This document shows positions 7,539-16,094 of a DNA stretch of 64,000 bases, piece by piece; position 1 is the stretch's first letter; every line of letters starts with the position of its first letter. The DNA is from Leifsonia xyli (GTDB taxonomy: Bacteria; Actinomycetota; Actinomycetes; Actinomycetales; Microbacteriaceae), in contig QFQR01000001.1 of NCBI GenBank assembly GCA_003243275.1, positions 124,001 through 188,000 of the forward strand. Reading direction: 5' to 3'. The notes under the pieces were generated by a model. That model ran no database searches, was not told the origin of the DNA, and was given only the letters and a program-made list of their open reading frames with translations. The position numbers were made by a program, and so were the translations under genes.

Positions 7539-8456
7539 ATGAGCACCCCCGAGACGTCCTCCTCCACCGCAGCCACCGCCCTCGGCACCGATCGCGTCAA
7601 GCGCGGCCTCGCCGAGATGCTCAAGGGCGGGGTGATCATGGATGTCGTCACGGCCGAGCAGGCCCGCATCGCCGAGAACGCCGGCGCCGTCGCCGTGATG
7701 GCCCTCGAGCGGGTTCCCGCCGACATCCGTGCGCAGGGCGGCGTGGCCCGCATGAGCGACCCCGACCTCATCGACGACATCATCGCCTCCGTCTCGATCC
7801 CCGTCATGGCGAAGGCCCGCATCGGTCACTTCGTCGAGGCGCAGGTGCTGCAGGCCCTCGGCGTCGACTACATCGACGAGTCCGAGGTGCTCTCGCCCGC
7901 CGACTACGTGAACCACATCGACAAGTGGCAATTCACGACCCCCTTCGTCTGCGGCGCCACCAACCTCGGTGAGGCCCTGCGCCGCATCACCGAGGGGGCG
8001 GCGATGATCCGCTCCAAGGGCGAGGCGGGCACGGGAGACGTCTCGGAGGCGACCAAGCACATCCGTACGATCACGGGCGAGATCAACGCGCTGAAGTCGA
8101 AGACCAAGGACGAGCTCTACGTCGCGGCGAAGGAGCTGCAGGCGCCCTACGACCTCGTCGCCGAGATCGCCGAGACCGGCAAGCTGCCCGTCGTGCTGTT
8201 CACCGCGGGAGGCGTCGCCACCCCCGCGGATGCCGCCCTGATGATGCAGCTCGGTGCAGACGGCGTCTTCGTCGGCTCGGGCATCTTCAAGTCGGGCAAC
8301 CCCGAGGCGCGTGCCGCCGCGATCGTGAAGGCCACCACCTTCTTCGACGACCCCGCGGTCGTCGCCGACGCCTCCCGCGGTCTCGGTGAGGCCATGGTCG
8401 GCATCAACGTCGCCGACCTGCCGGCGCCGCACCGGCTCGCCGAGCGTGGCTGGTAG
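7539..8456 (+). CDS. pdxS: Pyridoxal 5'-phosphate synthase lyase subunit PdxS
   Basis: 305 residues. It builds PLP from ribose 5-phosphate, glyceraldehyde 3-phosphate and ammonia supplied by PdxT. The TIM-barrel motifs are clear: GGVIMDVV with the catalytic Asp, VMAKARIGH with the Lys that forms the first Schiff base, and IRSKGEAGTGD with the second Lys and the phosphate loop. The ATG at 7539 follows a TAGAAT hexamer; earlier in-frame codons overlap the HIT gene and are less likely. It overlaps pdxT by 11 nt, consistent with equal production of the two subunits of the 12+12 complex. Confidence 0.97.
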   Translation: MSTPETSSSTAATALGTDRVKRGLAEMLKGGVIMDVVTAEQARIAENAGAVAVMALERVPADIRAQGGVARMSDPDLIDDIIASVSIPVMAKARIGHFVEAQVLQALGVDYIDESEVLSPADYVNHIDKWQFTTPFVCGATNLGEALRRITEGAAMIRSKGEAGTGDVSEATKHIRTITGEINALKSKTKDELYVAAKELQAPYDLVAEIAETGKLPVVLFTAGGVATPADAALMMQLGADGVFVGSGIFKSGNPEARAAAIVKATTFFDDPAVVADASRGLGEAMVGINVADLPAPHRLAERGW

Positions 8457-9054
8457 CCCCGGCGAGGGCCTCAGGGTCGGCGTCCTCGCGCTGCAGGGCG
8501 ATGTGCGCGAGCACCTCGCGGTGCTGCGCGAACTGGGGGCGGATGCCGTTCCGGTGCGTCGGGCGGGCGAGCTCGACACGGTCGCGGGGCTCGTGCTCCC
8601 CGGGGGCGAGTCGAGCGTGATCGACAAGCTCGCGCGGATGTTCGGGGTCGCCGCGCCGCTGCGTGACCGGATCGCCGCGGGGATGCCGGTCTACGGCACC
8701 TGCGCGGGGCTCATCATGCTGGCCGAGACCGTGCTCGACGCCATCGAGGGGCAGGAGAGCCTCGGGGGGCTCGACGTGGCGGTGCGCCGCAACGCCTTCG
8801 GCAACCAGAACGACTCCTTCGAGACCGACCTCGACATCCCGGAGCTCGGCGCGCCGCCGGTGCACGCGGTGTTCATCCGCGCGCCCGTCGTCGAGTCGGT
8901 GGGGGAGCGCGCCTCGGTGCTCGCCTCGCTGCCGGACGGCCGTGTGGTCGCGGTGCAGCAGGGCGCCCTGCTCGGCACCTCGTTCCATCCGGAGGTCACG
9001 GGCGAGCACCGCTTCCACGCCCGCTTCCTCGACACGGTGCGCGCCGCATCCTGA
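8446..9054 (+). CDS. pdxT: Pyridoxal 5'-phosphate synthase glutaminase subunit PdxT
   Basis: 202 residues. Class I glutamine amidotransferase that releases ammonia from glutamine for PdxS. The nucleophile is Cys86 in YGTCAGLIML, the His/Glu pair is in SFHPEVTGEHRFH, and the PGGESS glycine loop lies at 52-57. I chose the GTG at 8446, inside the end of pdxS, because the conserved LRVGVLALQGDV begins at residue 9; an earlier frame start at 8386 would overlap pdxS by 70 nt. Translation is probably coupled to pdxS. Confidence 0.95.
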   Translation: MAGSPGEGLRVGVLALQGDVREHLAVLRELGADAVPVRRAGELDTVAGLVLPGGESSVIDKLARMFGVAAPLRDRIAAGMPVYGTCAGLIMLAETVLDAIEGQESLGGLDVAVRRNAFGNQNDSFETDLDIPELGAPPVHAVFIRAPVVESVGERASVLASLPDGRVVAVQQGALLGTSFHPEVTGEHRFHARFLDTVRAAS

Positions 9055-9094
9055 CTCCCGCACCTCGGCCGACCGGGGGTGGGATGCTGAGGCC

Positions 9095-9700
9095 ATGAGT
9101 CTCTATGCCGACTTCGGGCCACGGCGCGCGCGCCAGATCATCGCGGATGTCGTGGCGGTCATCGTGATCGTGCTGTCGATCATCGCCGGTGTCGCCGTTC
9201 ACGGCGCGATCGCCGTGCTCGGCGGGGTCTGGGGCCAACTCGAGGATGCCGGAGCGGGCTTCGAGGACAACATGGCCGAGATCGGCGAGACCCTCGGCGG
9301 GGTTCCGCTCATCGGCGGTGGCATCCGCGGCCCCTTCGATGCGGCCGCAGGCGCGGGCGGCTCGCTCGCGGATGCCGGGCGCACCGGTCAGGCGGCGGTC
9401 GAGACCCTCGCCGCGATCGCGGGCGTGGGCGTCGCGGCGCTTCCGATCGCCGTCGTGCTGATCGTCTGGCTGTGGCCGCGCCTCCGTTTCGCCCGCCGTT
9501 CGGCGGAGACCCGCGCGATCCTGCAGCTCGAGGACGGTGAGCAGCTGCTCGCCCTGCGCGCGCTCGACGACGCCTCGGCGAAGGAGCTCGCGGCCATCTC
9601 GCCTCGGGCGGTTCGCGGCTGGCAGACGGGGGATCGCGAGGTCGTGCGCGGGCTCGCCGCGCTCGAAGCGCGGCAGGCCGGGGTGAGGCTCCCCGCGTGA
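9095..9700 (+). CDS. Conserved membrane protein, two transmembrane helices
   Basis: 201 residues, family not recognised. TM1 is at about 17-35 and TM2 at about 105-127. Between them is a Gly/Ala-rich extracytoplasmic segment (DAGAGFEDNMAEIGETLGG). The C-terminal 70 residues are cytoplasmic, begin with a basic patch (RFARRSAETR) and look helical (QLEDGEQLLALRALDD...). It lies 40 nt after pdxT and just before the yebC promoter, so it may be the last gene of the pdxST unit. No catalytic motif is visible. Confidence 0.85.
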   Translation: MSLYADFGPRRARQIIADVVAVIVIVLSIIAGVAVHGAIAVLGGVWGQLEDAGAGFEDNMAEIGETLGGVPLIGGGIRGPFDAAAGAGGSLADAGRTGQAAVETLAAIAGVGVAALPIAVVLIVWLWPRLRFARRSAETRAILQLEDGEQLLALRALDDASAKELAAISPRAVRGWQTGDREVVRGLAALEARQAGVRLPA

Positions 9701-9705
9701 CCTCC

Positions 9706-9711
9706 TAGACT
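9706..9711 (+). promoter_or_regulatory. -10 element (TAGACT) for yebC and the ruv genes
   Basis: TAGACT 29 nt before the yebC GTG. Transcription would begin near 9718, leaving a short leader with the ribosome binding site GAGAGGGG (9729-9736). Confidence 0.5.
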
Positions 9712-9740
9712 GGAGCGCGGATTTCTTCGAGAGGGGCACC

Positions 9741-10502
9741 GTGAGCGGGCATTCCAAGTGGGCGACGACCAAGCACAAGAAGGCCGTCATCGACGCGCGC
9801 CGTGCCAAGTCGTTCGCGAAGCTCATCAAGAACATCGAGGTCGCGGCGAAGATGGGCGGCGCGGACCTGGCGGGCAACCCGACGCTCTACGACGCGGTGC
9901 AGAAGGCCAAGAAGACCTCGGTGCCGAACGACAACATCGACCGCGCCATCAAGCGCGGCGCCGGCATCTCCGGTGAGTCGATCGACTACCAGAACATCAT
10001 GTACGAGGCATACGGCCCCAACGGCGTCGCGCTGCTGGTGGAGTGCCTCACCGACAACAAGAACCGCGCCGCTGCGGAGGTGCGCACGGCGCTCAGCCGC
10101 AACGGGGCGACGCTCGCCGACCCCGGCTCGGTAGCCTACAACTTCGCCCGCAAGGGGGTCATCTCGATCACGGCCGCCGACGGCGTCACCGAGGATGCGA
10201 TCCTCGAGGCGGTCATGGAGGCGGGGGTCGAGGACGTGGTGAACCACGGCGGAGGCTTCGAGGTCATCACCGACCCGTCCGAGCTGGTCGCAGCCCGCAC
10301 GGCGCTGCAGAACGCGGGTCTGGACTACGACTCCGCCGAGGCCGAGTTCGTGCCGAGCCTCAAGGTCGAGGTCGACCTCGAGACCGCCAAGAAGGTCTTC
10401 CGCATCATCGACGCACTCGAGGACAGCGACGACGTGCAGAACGTCTTCAGCAACTTCGACATCCCGGCCGAGGTGCAGGCCGAGCTCGACGCCGAGGACT
10501 GA
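9741..10502 (+). CDS. yebC: YebC/PmpR family DNA-binding regulatory protein
   Basis: 253 residues, full length. It begins with the family signature SGHSKWATTKHKKAVIDARR, then the three-domain YebC fold ending in an acidic tail. Members bind DNA as regulators, and recent work ties some of them to relief of ribosome stalling; which applies here cannot be read from sequence. GTG start with a strong ribosome binding site. It heads yebC-ruvC-ruvA-ruvB, the usual actinobacterial order after pdxST. Confidence 0.95.
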   Translation: MSGHSKWATTKHKKAVIDARRAKSFAKLIKNIEVAAKMGGADLAGNPTLYDAVQKAKKTSVPNDNIDRAIKRGAGISGESIDYQNIMYEAYGPNGVALLVECLTDNKNRAAAEVRTALSRNGATLADPGSVAYNFARKGVISITAADGVTEDAILEAVMEAGVEDVVNHGGGFEVITDPSELVAARTALQNAGLDYDSAEAEFVPSLKVEVDLETAKKVFRIIDALEDSDDVQNVFSNFDIPAEVQAELDAED

Positions 10503-10527
10503 CCCGATCACCGGCCAGGCGCTGCGG

Positions 10528-11088
10528 GTGCTCGGGATCGACCCCGGGCTGACCCGCTGCGGCGTCGGCATCGTCGACGTGTCGCCGAACCGTCAGGTGC
10601 GCCTCGTGCACGTGGATGTCATCCGCACCCCGGCGGATGCCGAGCTTCCTGCGCGCCTGCTCGCCGTCTCCGAGGGCATCCGGTCGGCGATCGCGGAGTT
10701 CTCGCCGCACGCGGTGGCCGTGGAGCGGGTCTTCGCGCAGCACAACCTCCGCACCGTGATGGGGACGGCGCAGGCGAGCGGCATCGCGGTCGTGCGTGCG
10801 GCCGAGGCGGGCCTCCCGGTGGCTCTGCACACCCCGAGCGAGGTGAAGGCGGCGATCACCGGCTACGGCTCCGCCGACAAGGCGCAGGTGGGCGCGATGG
10901 TGGCGCGTGTGCTCGGGCTCGACGCGATCCCGCGCCCGGCGGACGCCGCCGACGCGCTCGCGCTGGCGATCTGCCACGGCTGGCGCGGGGGAGCGACGGC
11001 ACCGGATGCGGGGGCGGCCGGCGGATTGACCCCCGCACAACGGGCGTGGCGCGACGCGGAGAAGTCGGCCGCGAAACGTAGACTCTAG
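10528..11088 (+). CDS. ruvC: Crossover junction endodeoxyribonuclease RuvC
   Basis: 186 residues. It cuts Holliday junctions symmetrically, working with RuvAB. The four acidic metal ligands are present: Asp5 (GIDPGLTRCG), Glu66 (VERVF), Asp139 and Asp142 (PADAADALALA). The GTG at 10528 is used. The family usually begins MRVLGIDPG, and the two codons before this GTG read Leu-Arg, so a slightly earlier non-standard start is possible. The C-terminal 30 residues are a basic tail. Ends 3 nt before ruvA. Confidence 0.95.
   Translation: MLGIDPGLTRCGVGIVDVSPNRQVRLVHVDVIRTPADAELPARLLAVSEGIRSAIAEFSPHAVAVERVFAQHNLRTVMGTAQASGIAVVRAAEAGLPVALHTPSEVKAAITGYGSADKAQVGAMVARVLGLDAIPRPADAADALALAICHGWRGGATAPDAGAAGGLTPAQRAWRDAEKSAAKRRL
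11079..11084 (+). promoter_or_regulatory. Internal -10 (TAGACT) for ruvA-ruvB
   Basis: TAGACT lies inside the last codons of ruvC, 7 nt before the ruvA ATG. ruvAB could therefore be made from a leaderless transcript independently of yebC-ruvC. Confidence 0.45.
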
Positions 11089-11091
11089 AAC

Positions 11092-11703
11092 ATGATTTCG
11101 AGTGTCCGCGGCACGGTGCTCCACGTCTCGGGCGGCGGCGCGGTCATCGAGGTGGGCGGCGTCGGCATGTCGGTCGCCCTCACCCTCGAGCACGCGCTGA
11201 GCCTGCGAATCGGCTCCGAAACCTTCGTGCACACGAGTCTCATCGTGCGCGAAGACGACCTCAGCCTCTACGGCTTCGTCACGCGCGAGCAACTGGAGCT
11301 CTTCGAGTTGCTGCGCGGGGTCTCCGGCGTCGGCCCCAAGTCGGCGCTCGGGGTGCTCGCGCAGCTCACGCCCGACGAGGTGGCACGCGCGGTCACCGAC
11401 GACGACGACGCGCCCTTCCGCCGGGTCTCCGGCATCGGTCCGAAGACGGCGAAGCTCATCACGGTGTCCCTCGCCGGCAAGCTTGTGGCTCCCGCCGCGG
11501 TGCGGCCGGGCGCAGCGGTCGTCGCGCCCGACGCGGATGTCGTGGCGGCGCTCGTGGGCCTCGGCTGGCCCGAGCGCACGGCGGCCGCCGCCGTCTCCGA
11601 CCTCGTCGCGGAGCTCGGCGAGGCGGCTCCCGCCGACACCGCGGCCCTGCTGCGTCTCGCCCTCTCCCGGCTCGGGCCGCATCGGGCGGGGGTGCGCGCG
11701 TGA
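11092..11703 (+). CDS. ruvA: Holliday junction branch migration protein RuvA
   Basis: 203 residues. Tetrameric DNA-binding subunit that seats the junction for RuvB. N-terminal OB fold (MISSVRGTVLHVSGGGAVIEVGGVG), then two helix-hairpin-helix motifs (GVSGVGPKSALGVL and VSGIGPKTAKLI), and a C-terminal three-helix domain (about 150-203) that contacts RuvB. Joined to ruvB by a 4-nt GTGA overlap. Confidence 0.96.
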   Translation: MISSVRGTVLHVSGGGAVIEVGGVGMSVALTLEHALSLRIGSETFVHTSLIVREDDLSLYGFVTREQLELFELLRGVSGVGPKSALGVLAQLTPDEVARAVTDDDDAPFRRVSGIGPKTAKLITVSLAGKLVAPAAVRPGAAVVAPDADVVAALVGLGWPERTAAAAVSDLVAELGEAAPADTAALLRLALSRLGPHRAGVRA

Positions 11704-12740
11704 GCGATCCGATCACCGCGCCGGATGCCGAGTCCGAGGCGGAGCTCGCCTTCGAGGGCGCTCTGCGTCCGCGCTCGCTCGCGGAGTTCGTGGGGCAGAC
11801 GAAGGCCAGAGGCCAGTTGGAGCTGCTGTTGCGCGCCGCCGAGCTGCAACAGCGCACGCCCGACCACATCCTGCTGGCGGGTCCGCCCGGCCTCGGCAAG
11901 ACCACGCTCGCGATGATCGTCGCGCACGAGGGCGCGAAGCCCCTGCGGATGTCGAGCGGCCCGGCGATCCAGCACGCGGGCGACCTCGCCGCGCTGCTGT
12001 CGAGCCTGGTGCCGGGGGAGGTGCTGTTCATCGACGAGATCCACCGGATGGCACGCAGCGCCGAGGAGATGCTCTACCTCGCGATGGAGGACTTCCGCAT
12101 CGACATCATGGTGGGCAAGGGGGCGGGCGCCACGAGCATCCCCCTCGATCTGGCGCCCTTCACGCTCGTCGGCGCCACGACCCGCTCCGGGCTGTTGCCG
12201 AATCCGCTGCGCGACCGCTTCGGCTTCACCGCCCACCTCGAGTTCTACGATGACGCCGAGCTCGACGAGGTGCTCGCGCGCGCGGCGCGGCTGCTCGGCC
12301 TGGATCTCGCCCCCGACGCGCGGGCCGAGATCGCCTCGCGCAGCCGGGGCACGCCCCGCATCGCGAACCGACTGTTGCGACGGGTGCGCGACTACGCGCT
12401 CGTGCACGGTCGCGCCGCGGATCACGACGCCGTGCAGGCCGCACTGGAGCTCTACGACGTCGACCCGCTGGGTCTCGACCGGCTCGACCGGGCCGTGCTC
12501 GACGCGATCCTCTCCCGCTTCGACGGAGGCCCCGTCGGCCTCTCGACGCTCGCCGTCTCGGTCGGTGAGGAGCCCGAGACGGTCGAGTCGGTCGTCGAGC
12601 CCTTCCTGGTGCGGATCGGCATGATCAGCCGCACACCGCGGGGCCGCGTGGCCACTCCGCGTGCGTGGGAGCACCTGGGGCGACGCCCGTCCGCCGCACA
12701 GCGGCAGGTGGCGGGGACGCTCTTCGACGATGACGTATGA
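11700..12740 (+). CDS. ruvB: Holliday junction branch migration ATPase RuvB
   Basis: 346 residues. Hexameric AAA+ motor that drives branch migration with RuvA. Walker A GPPGLGKTT at 61-69, Walker B LFIDEIHRM, sensor GATTRSG and an arginine-finger region GLLPNPLRDRFG. The C-terminal winged helix (about 265-335) ends with RTPRGRVATPRAW. GTG start overlapping the ruvA stop. Last gene of the ruv run; a hairpin follows the stop. Confidence 0.97.
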   Translation: MSDPITAPDAESEAELAFEGALRPRSLAEFVGQTKARGQLELLLRAAELQQRTPDHILLAGPPGLGKTTLAMIVAHEGAKPLRMSSGPAIQHAGDLAALLSSLVPGEVLFIDEIHRMARSAEEMLYLAMEDFRIDIMVGKGAGATSIPLDLAPFTLVGATTRSGLLPNPLRDRFGFTAHLEFYDDAELDEVLARAARLLGLDLAPDARAEIASRSRGTPRIANRLLRRVRDYALVHGRAADHDAVQAALELYDVDPLGLDRLDRAVLDAILSRFDGGPVGLSTLAVSVGEEPETVESVVEPFLVRIGMISRTPRGRVATPRAWEHLGRRPSAAQRQVAGTLFDDDV

Positions 12741-12744
12741 TTCT

Positions 12745-12769
12745 CGGGAACTGCGTAGCCACGTTCCCG
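12745..12769 (+). terminator. Hairpin between ruvB and yajC
   Basis: CGGGAAC (12745-12751) and GTTCCCG (12763-12769) form a 7-bp perfect stem with an 11-nt loop, 4 nt after the ruvB stop. No T run follows. It directly abuts the yajC -10, so it may end the ruv transcript or act as an operator. Confidence 0.4.
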
Positions 12770-12775
12770 TAGGCT
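12770..12775 (+). promoter_or_regulatory. -10 element (TAGGCT) of yajC-secD-secF
   Basis: TAGGCT immediately after the hairpin, giving a leader of roughly 35 nt before the yajC ATG. The purine-rich GGAAGG (12799-12804) is rather far (13 nt) from the start. Confidence 0.45.
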
Positions 12776-12817
12776 GACCGCCGTCTCGCATCCATCCCGG
12801 AAGGCTCACCTCCTCTC

Positions 12818-13240
12818 ATGCCTGATCTCACTCTTGTACTGCTCGCCGGTCTCCTGGTGGTGATGATCTTCTTCACCTGGCGCAGCTCGCGCAAGCGCAA
12901 GGCGGACGCGGAGAGCATGCAGTCCAAGCTCGTTCCCGGTGCCGAGATCATGACCCAGCACGGCATCTTCGGCACCCTGATCTCCCTCGACGACGAGAAG
13001 AACGAGGCGATCATCGAGACGACCCCGGGCACCAAGCTCCGGGTGCACCGTCAGACGATCTCGCGCGTCGTCGACCCCGAGGAGCTCGAGAGCGCGGATG
13101 ACGACCTCGCGAGCGACGACGCCGACACCGTGACGAACGACGACGCCTCGACCGAGGTCGAGACGCCGGCCGTCGAGCCGGAGTTCGGTGAGCGGGTCGA
13201 GAAGCCCAAGCGCGCACCGCGCACGAAGCCCACCGAGTAA
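12818..13240 (+). CDS. yajC: Preprotein translocase accessory subunit YajC
   Basis: 140 residues. One N-terminal membrane helix (PDLTLVLLAGLLVVMIFFTW, residues 2-21), then the YajC core with the motif AEIMTQHGIFGTLIS. The C-terminal tail is long and acidic/Thr-rich. YajC associates with SecD-SecF at the Sec channel. Three nt separate its TAA stop from secD, so the three genes form one unit. Confidence 0.94.
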   Translation: MPDLTLVLLAGLLVVMIFFTWRSSRKRKADAESMQSKLVPGAEIMTQHGIFGTLISLDDEKNEAIIETTPGTKLRVHRQTISRVVDPEELESADDDLASDDADTVTNDDASTEVETPAVEPEFGERVEKPKRAPRTKPTE

Positions 13241-13243
13241 TCC

Positions 13244-15025
13244 GTGGCAGAACGCAGCACGCCGGTTCGCAAGGCCTGGCGCTCCCTCGGCTGGCTCGCG
13301 GGAATCATCGTGATGCTCGTCGCGCTCAACGCCGCGGGGGCACTCTGGTGGGGTTGGGGATGGGCGCCGAAGCTCGCGCTCGACCTCGACGGCGGAACCC
13401 AGATCATCCTCACCCCGACCCTCGAAGACGGCGAGACGGTCACCGAGGACCAGCTCCAGCAGTCGGTGCAGATCATCCGCAACCGCATCGACGCGGCCGG
13501 TGTCGCCGAGCCGGAGATCGCGACGCAAGGTGGCGACAAGATCGTCATCTCGATCCCCGGCAAGACCCCGGATCAGGCGACGCTCGACCGCATCAAGCAG
13601 TCGGCGCGGATGGACTTCCGCGCGGTGCTGCTGACGGGGCAGCCGGCCACCTCGACCGCTTCGCCGTCGGCCTCGCCGAGCGACGGCGCCACGCCCGATC
13701 CCTCGGCGAGCGAGACACCCGCGCCGAGCGACACGCCCACCGCGACCCCGACCGACGGCTCGGACCTCTCGTGGATCACCCCGGCGCTCCAGGCCGAGTA
13801 CGACGCGTTCAGCTGCGACTCGGTCGGGAGCGGAACGAGCGCGGCGCCCTCCGACAAGCCGCTCATCACCTGCGACCAGAGCGGGAGCGTGAAGTACCTG
13901 CTCGGACCTGTCGAGGTCGAGGGTGCCGACATCTCGGATGCCCAGCCCGGCCTGCAGACCACGTCCACGGGCGCGTCGACCGGTGAATGGGTCGTCAACC
14001 TCACCTTCAACGGCACGGGCACCGACGCCTTCGCGAAGGTGACGACGCGCCTGGTCGCGCTCCAGGCGCCGCGGAACCAGTTCGCGGTCGTGCTCGACGG
14101 CGCGGTCGTCATCGCGCCGAAGGCGAACGTGGCGATCACCGACGGCCGCGCGCAGATCTCCGGTGGTTTCACCCAGGAGTCGGCCAAGACCCTCGCCGAC
14201 CAGTTGAAGTTCGGTGCGCTCCCGGTGGGCTTCACCGTCGAGAGCACCGAGACCATCTCGGCGACGCTGGGTGCAAGTCAGCTGCAGAGCGGACTCATCG
14301 CGGGCGTCATCGGCCTGCTGCTGGTGTTCGTCTACTCGCTCTTCCAATATCGGCTGCTCGGCACGGTCACGATCGCCTCGCTCATCGTGGCGGGCATCAT
14401 CACCTACTTCGTGGTGAACATCCTGTCGTGGCGCGAGGGATATCGTCTCTCGCTCGCCGGAATCGCGGGTCTGATCGTCGCGATCGGTTTCACCGCCGAC
14501 TCCTTCATCGTCTACTTCGAACGCATCCGCGACGAGCTGCGCGATGGGCGCGGACTCGTCGGCGCGGTCGAGGCGGGCTGGAAGCGCGCACTGCGCACGA
14601 TCCTCGCGGCCAAGAGCGTCAACCTGCTCTCCGCGATCATCCTGTTCGTGTTGGCCGTCGGGTCGGTGCGCGGATTCGCGCTCACCCTGGGTGTGACGAC
14701 GATCATCGACATCATCATCGTGATCCTGTTCACGCATCCGATGATGCAGCTGCTCGCCACCACACGCTTCTTCGCGAGCGGCCACCCCGCGACGGGCCTC
14801 GATCCGACAGCCCTCGGCGCCGTCTACCGCGGTCGCGCGGAGTTCCGCATCTCGGCCGACGCCCGCCGCGCCGGCGCGAGCCGCGAGGCCGAGCGTCGCC
14901 AGACGATCGCGGAACGCAAGGCCGCGGAGCTGGAGGCCGCCACGACCGGCAAGAAGAAGAGCGGCACGACGACCACCGACACCGGCTCCACGACGGGCAC
15001 GTCCGGGAAGAAGGGGGCACGCTGA
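13244..15025 (+). CDS. secD: Protein translocase subunit SecD
   Basis: 593 residues. RND-family partner of SecF that uses proton motive force to pull exported proteins across the membrane. TM1 is at about 17-36, followed by the signature LALDLDGGTQIIL. The large extracytoplasmic P1 region contains a Ser/Pro/Thr/Asp-rich insertion at about 135-174 (SASPSDGATPDPSASETPAP). Five more helices lie at about 345-510, with the family motif GFTADSFIVYFERIRDE. The C-terminal tail is Lys/Thr-rich. GTG start. Overlaps secF by 1 nt (TGATG). Confidence 0.95.
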   Translation: MAERSTPVRKAWRSLGWLAGIIVMLVALNAAGALWWGWGWAPKLALDLDGGTQIILTPTLEDGETVTEDQLQQSVQIIRNRIDAAGVAEPEIATQGGDKIVISIPGKTPDQATLDRIKQSARMDFRAVLLTGQPATSTASPSASPSDGATPDPSASETPAPSDTPTATPTDGSDLSWITPALQAEYDAFSCDSVGSGTSAAPSDKPLITCDQSGSVKYLLGPVEVEGADISDAQPGLQTTSTGASTGEWVVNLTFNGTGTDAFAKVTTRLVALQAPRNQFAVVLDGAVVIAPKANVAITDGRAQISGGFTQESAKTLADQLKFGALPVGFTVESTETISATLGASQLQSGLIAGVIGLLLVFVYSLFQYRLLGTVTIASLIVAGIITYFVVNILSWREGYRLSLAGIAGLIVAIGFTADSFIVYFERIRDELRDGRGLVGAVEAGWKRALRTILAAKSVNLLSAIILFVLAVGSVRGFALTLGVTTIIDIIIVILFTHPMMQLLATTRFFASGHPATGLDPTALGAVYRGRAEFRISADARRAGASREAERRQTIAERKAAELEAATTGKKKSGTTTTDTGSTTGTSGKKGAR

Positions 15026-16041
15026 TGGCCGGTCCGTTCCAGCGTCTCGGAAACGATCTCTACACCGGGGCACGCAGCGTCAACTTCGTCGGCCAGCGCC
15101 GGATGTGGTTCACGATCGCGGCGGTGCTGATGATCGCCTCGATCGCGGTGCCCTTCGTGCGCGGCGGCGGCAACTTCCTGAACGGCTTCAACTTCGGCAT
15201 CGAGTTCCGCGGCGGATCGCAGTTCCTCGTCTCCGAGGTGCCCGAGTCGAAGATCCCGATCGACGTCTCGCTCGCCGAGACGGCCGTGCACGACGCGGTC
15301 CCCGAGGCCGTCGTGCGCATCAGCACGGTCGGCAACGATGGCGTCCGCGTGCAGACCGACCAGCTCACCGACGTGGAGACGCAGGACGTCACCGCGAACC
15401 TCAAGAAGGCCTACTCGACCGACTCGGTCTCGGCCTCCTTCATCGGGGCCACCTGGGGCGCCGACATCACCGACAGCGCACTCCGCGCCCTCGGGGTGTT
15501 CATCGTGCTCGCCCTGGTGTTCATGGCGCTCTACTTCCGCACCTGGAAGATGTCGATCGCGGCGATCCTCAAGCTCCTGCACGACCTCGTGCTCACGGTC
15601 GGCATCTACGCCGCCACCGGATGGGAGATCACCCCGGCAGCCGTCATCGGCTTCCTGACGATCCTCGGCTACTCGCTCTACGACACCGTCGTGGTGTTCG
15701 ACAAGATCCGCGAGAACACGGCGGAGCTCGGCGACGACGCCAACCGCACCTTCGGCGAAGCGGTCAACCTCGCGGTCAACCAGACGCTCGTGCGCTCCAT
15801 CAACACGGGTGTCGTCGCGGCGCTGCCGGTCGCCGCGATCCTGTTCATCGGCGCGTTCGTGCTCGGTGCCGACACGCTGCGCGACATCTCGCTCGCGCTG
15901 CTGGTCGGAACCGTCGCAGGCACCTACTCGACGCCTGCCTTCGGTGCGCCGCTGTACTCGCTGTTCCGCGAGGGGGAGCCGGAGATCGCCAAGCGCGACA
16001 AGCGCGTGCTGCAGCGCCGTGGGGAGCTCGTCGCCGGCTGA
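15025..16041 (+). CDS. secF: Protein translocase subunit SecF
   Basis: 338 residues. TM1 at about 27-45, then the SecF signature NFGIEFRGGSQFLV. Five further helices span about 155-320, with GYSLYDTVVVFDKIREN, the conserved cytoplasmic-face motif. The start ATG overlaps the secD stop. Forms the SecDF complex with the preceding gene. Confidence 0.96.
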   Translation: MAGPFQRLGNDLYTGARSVNFVGQRRMWFTIAAVLMIASIAVPFVRGGGNFLNGFNFGIEFRGGSQFLVSEVPESKIPIDVSLAETAVHDAVPEAVVRISTVGNDGVRVQTDQLTDVETQDVTANLKKAYSTDSVSASFIGATWGADITDSALRALGVFIVLALVFMALYFRTWKMSIAAILKLLHDLVLTVGIYAATGWEITPAAVIGFLTILGYSLYDTVVVFDKIRENTAELGDDANRTFGEAVNLAVNQTLVRSINTGVVAALPVAAILFIGAFVLGADTLRDISLALLVGTVAGTYSTPAFGAPLYSLFREGEPEIAKRDKRVLQRRGELVAG

Positions 16042-16066
16042 GCCGGTGAGGTGCGTCCTCCCCGCC

Positions 16067-16072
16067 TAGAAT
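16067..16072 (+). promoter_or_regulatory. -10 element (TAGAAT) of relA
   Basis: TAGAAT 22 nt before the relA ATG. A strong ribosome binding site, GGGAGGA (16082-16088), lies in the short leader. Confidence 0.5.
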
Positions 16073-16094
16073 CAGAGGTCCGGGAGGACGCGAG

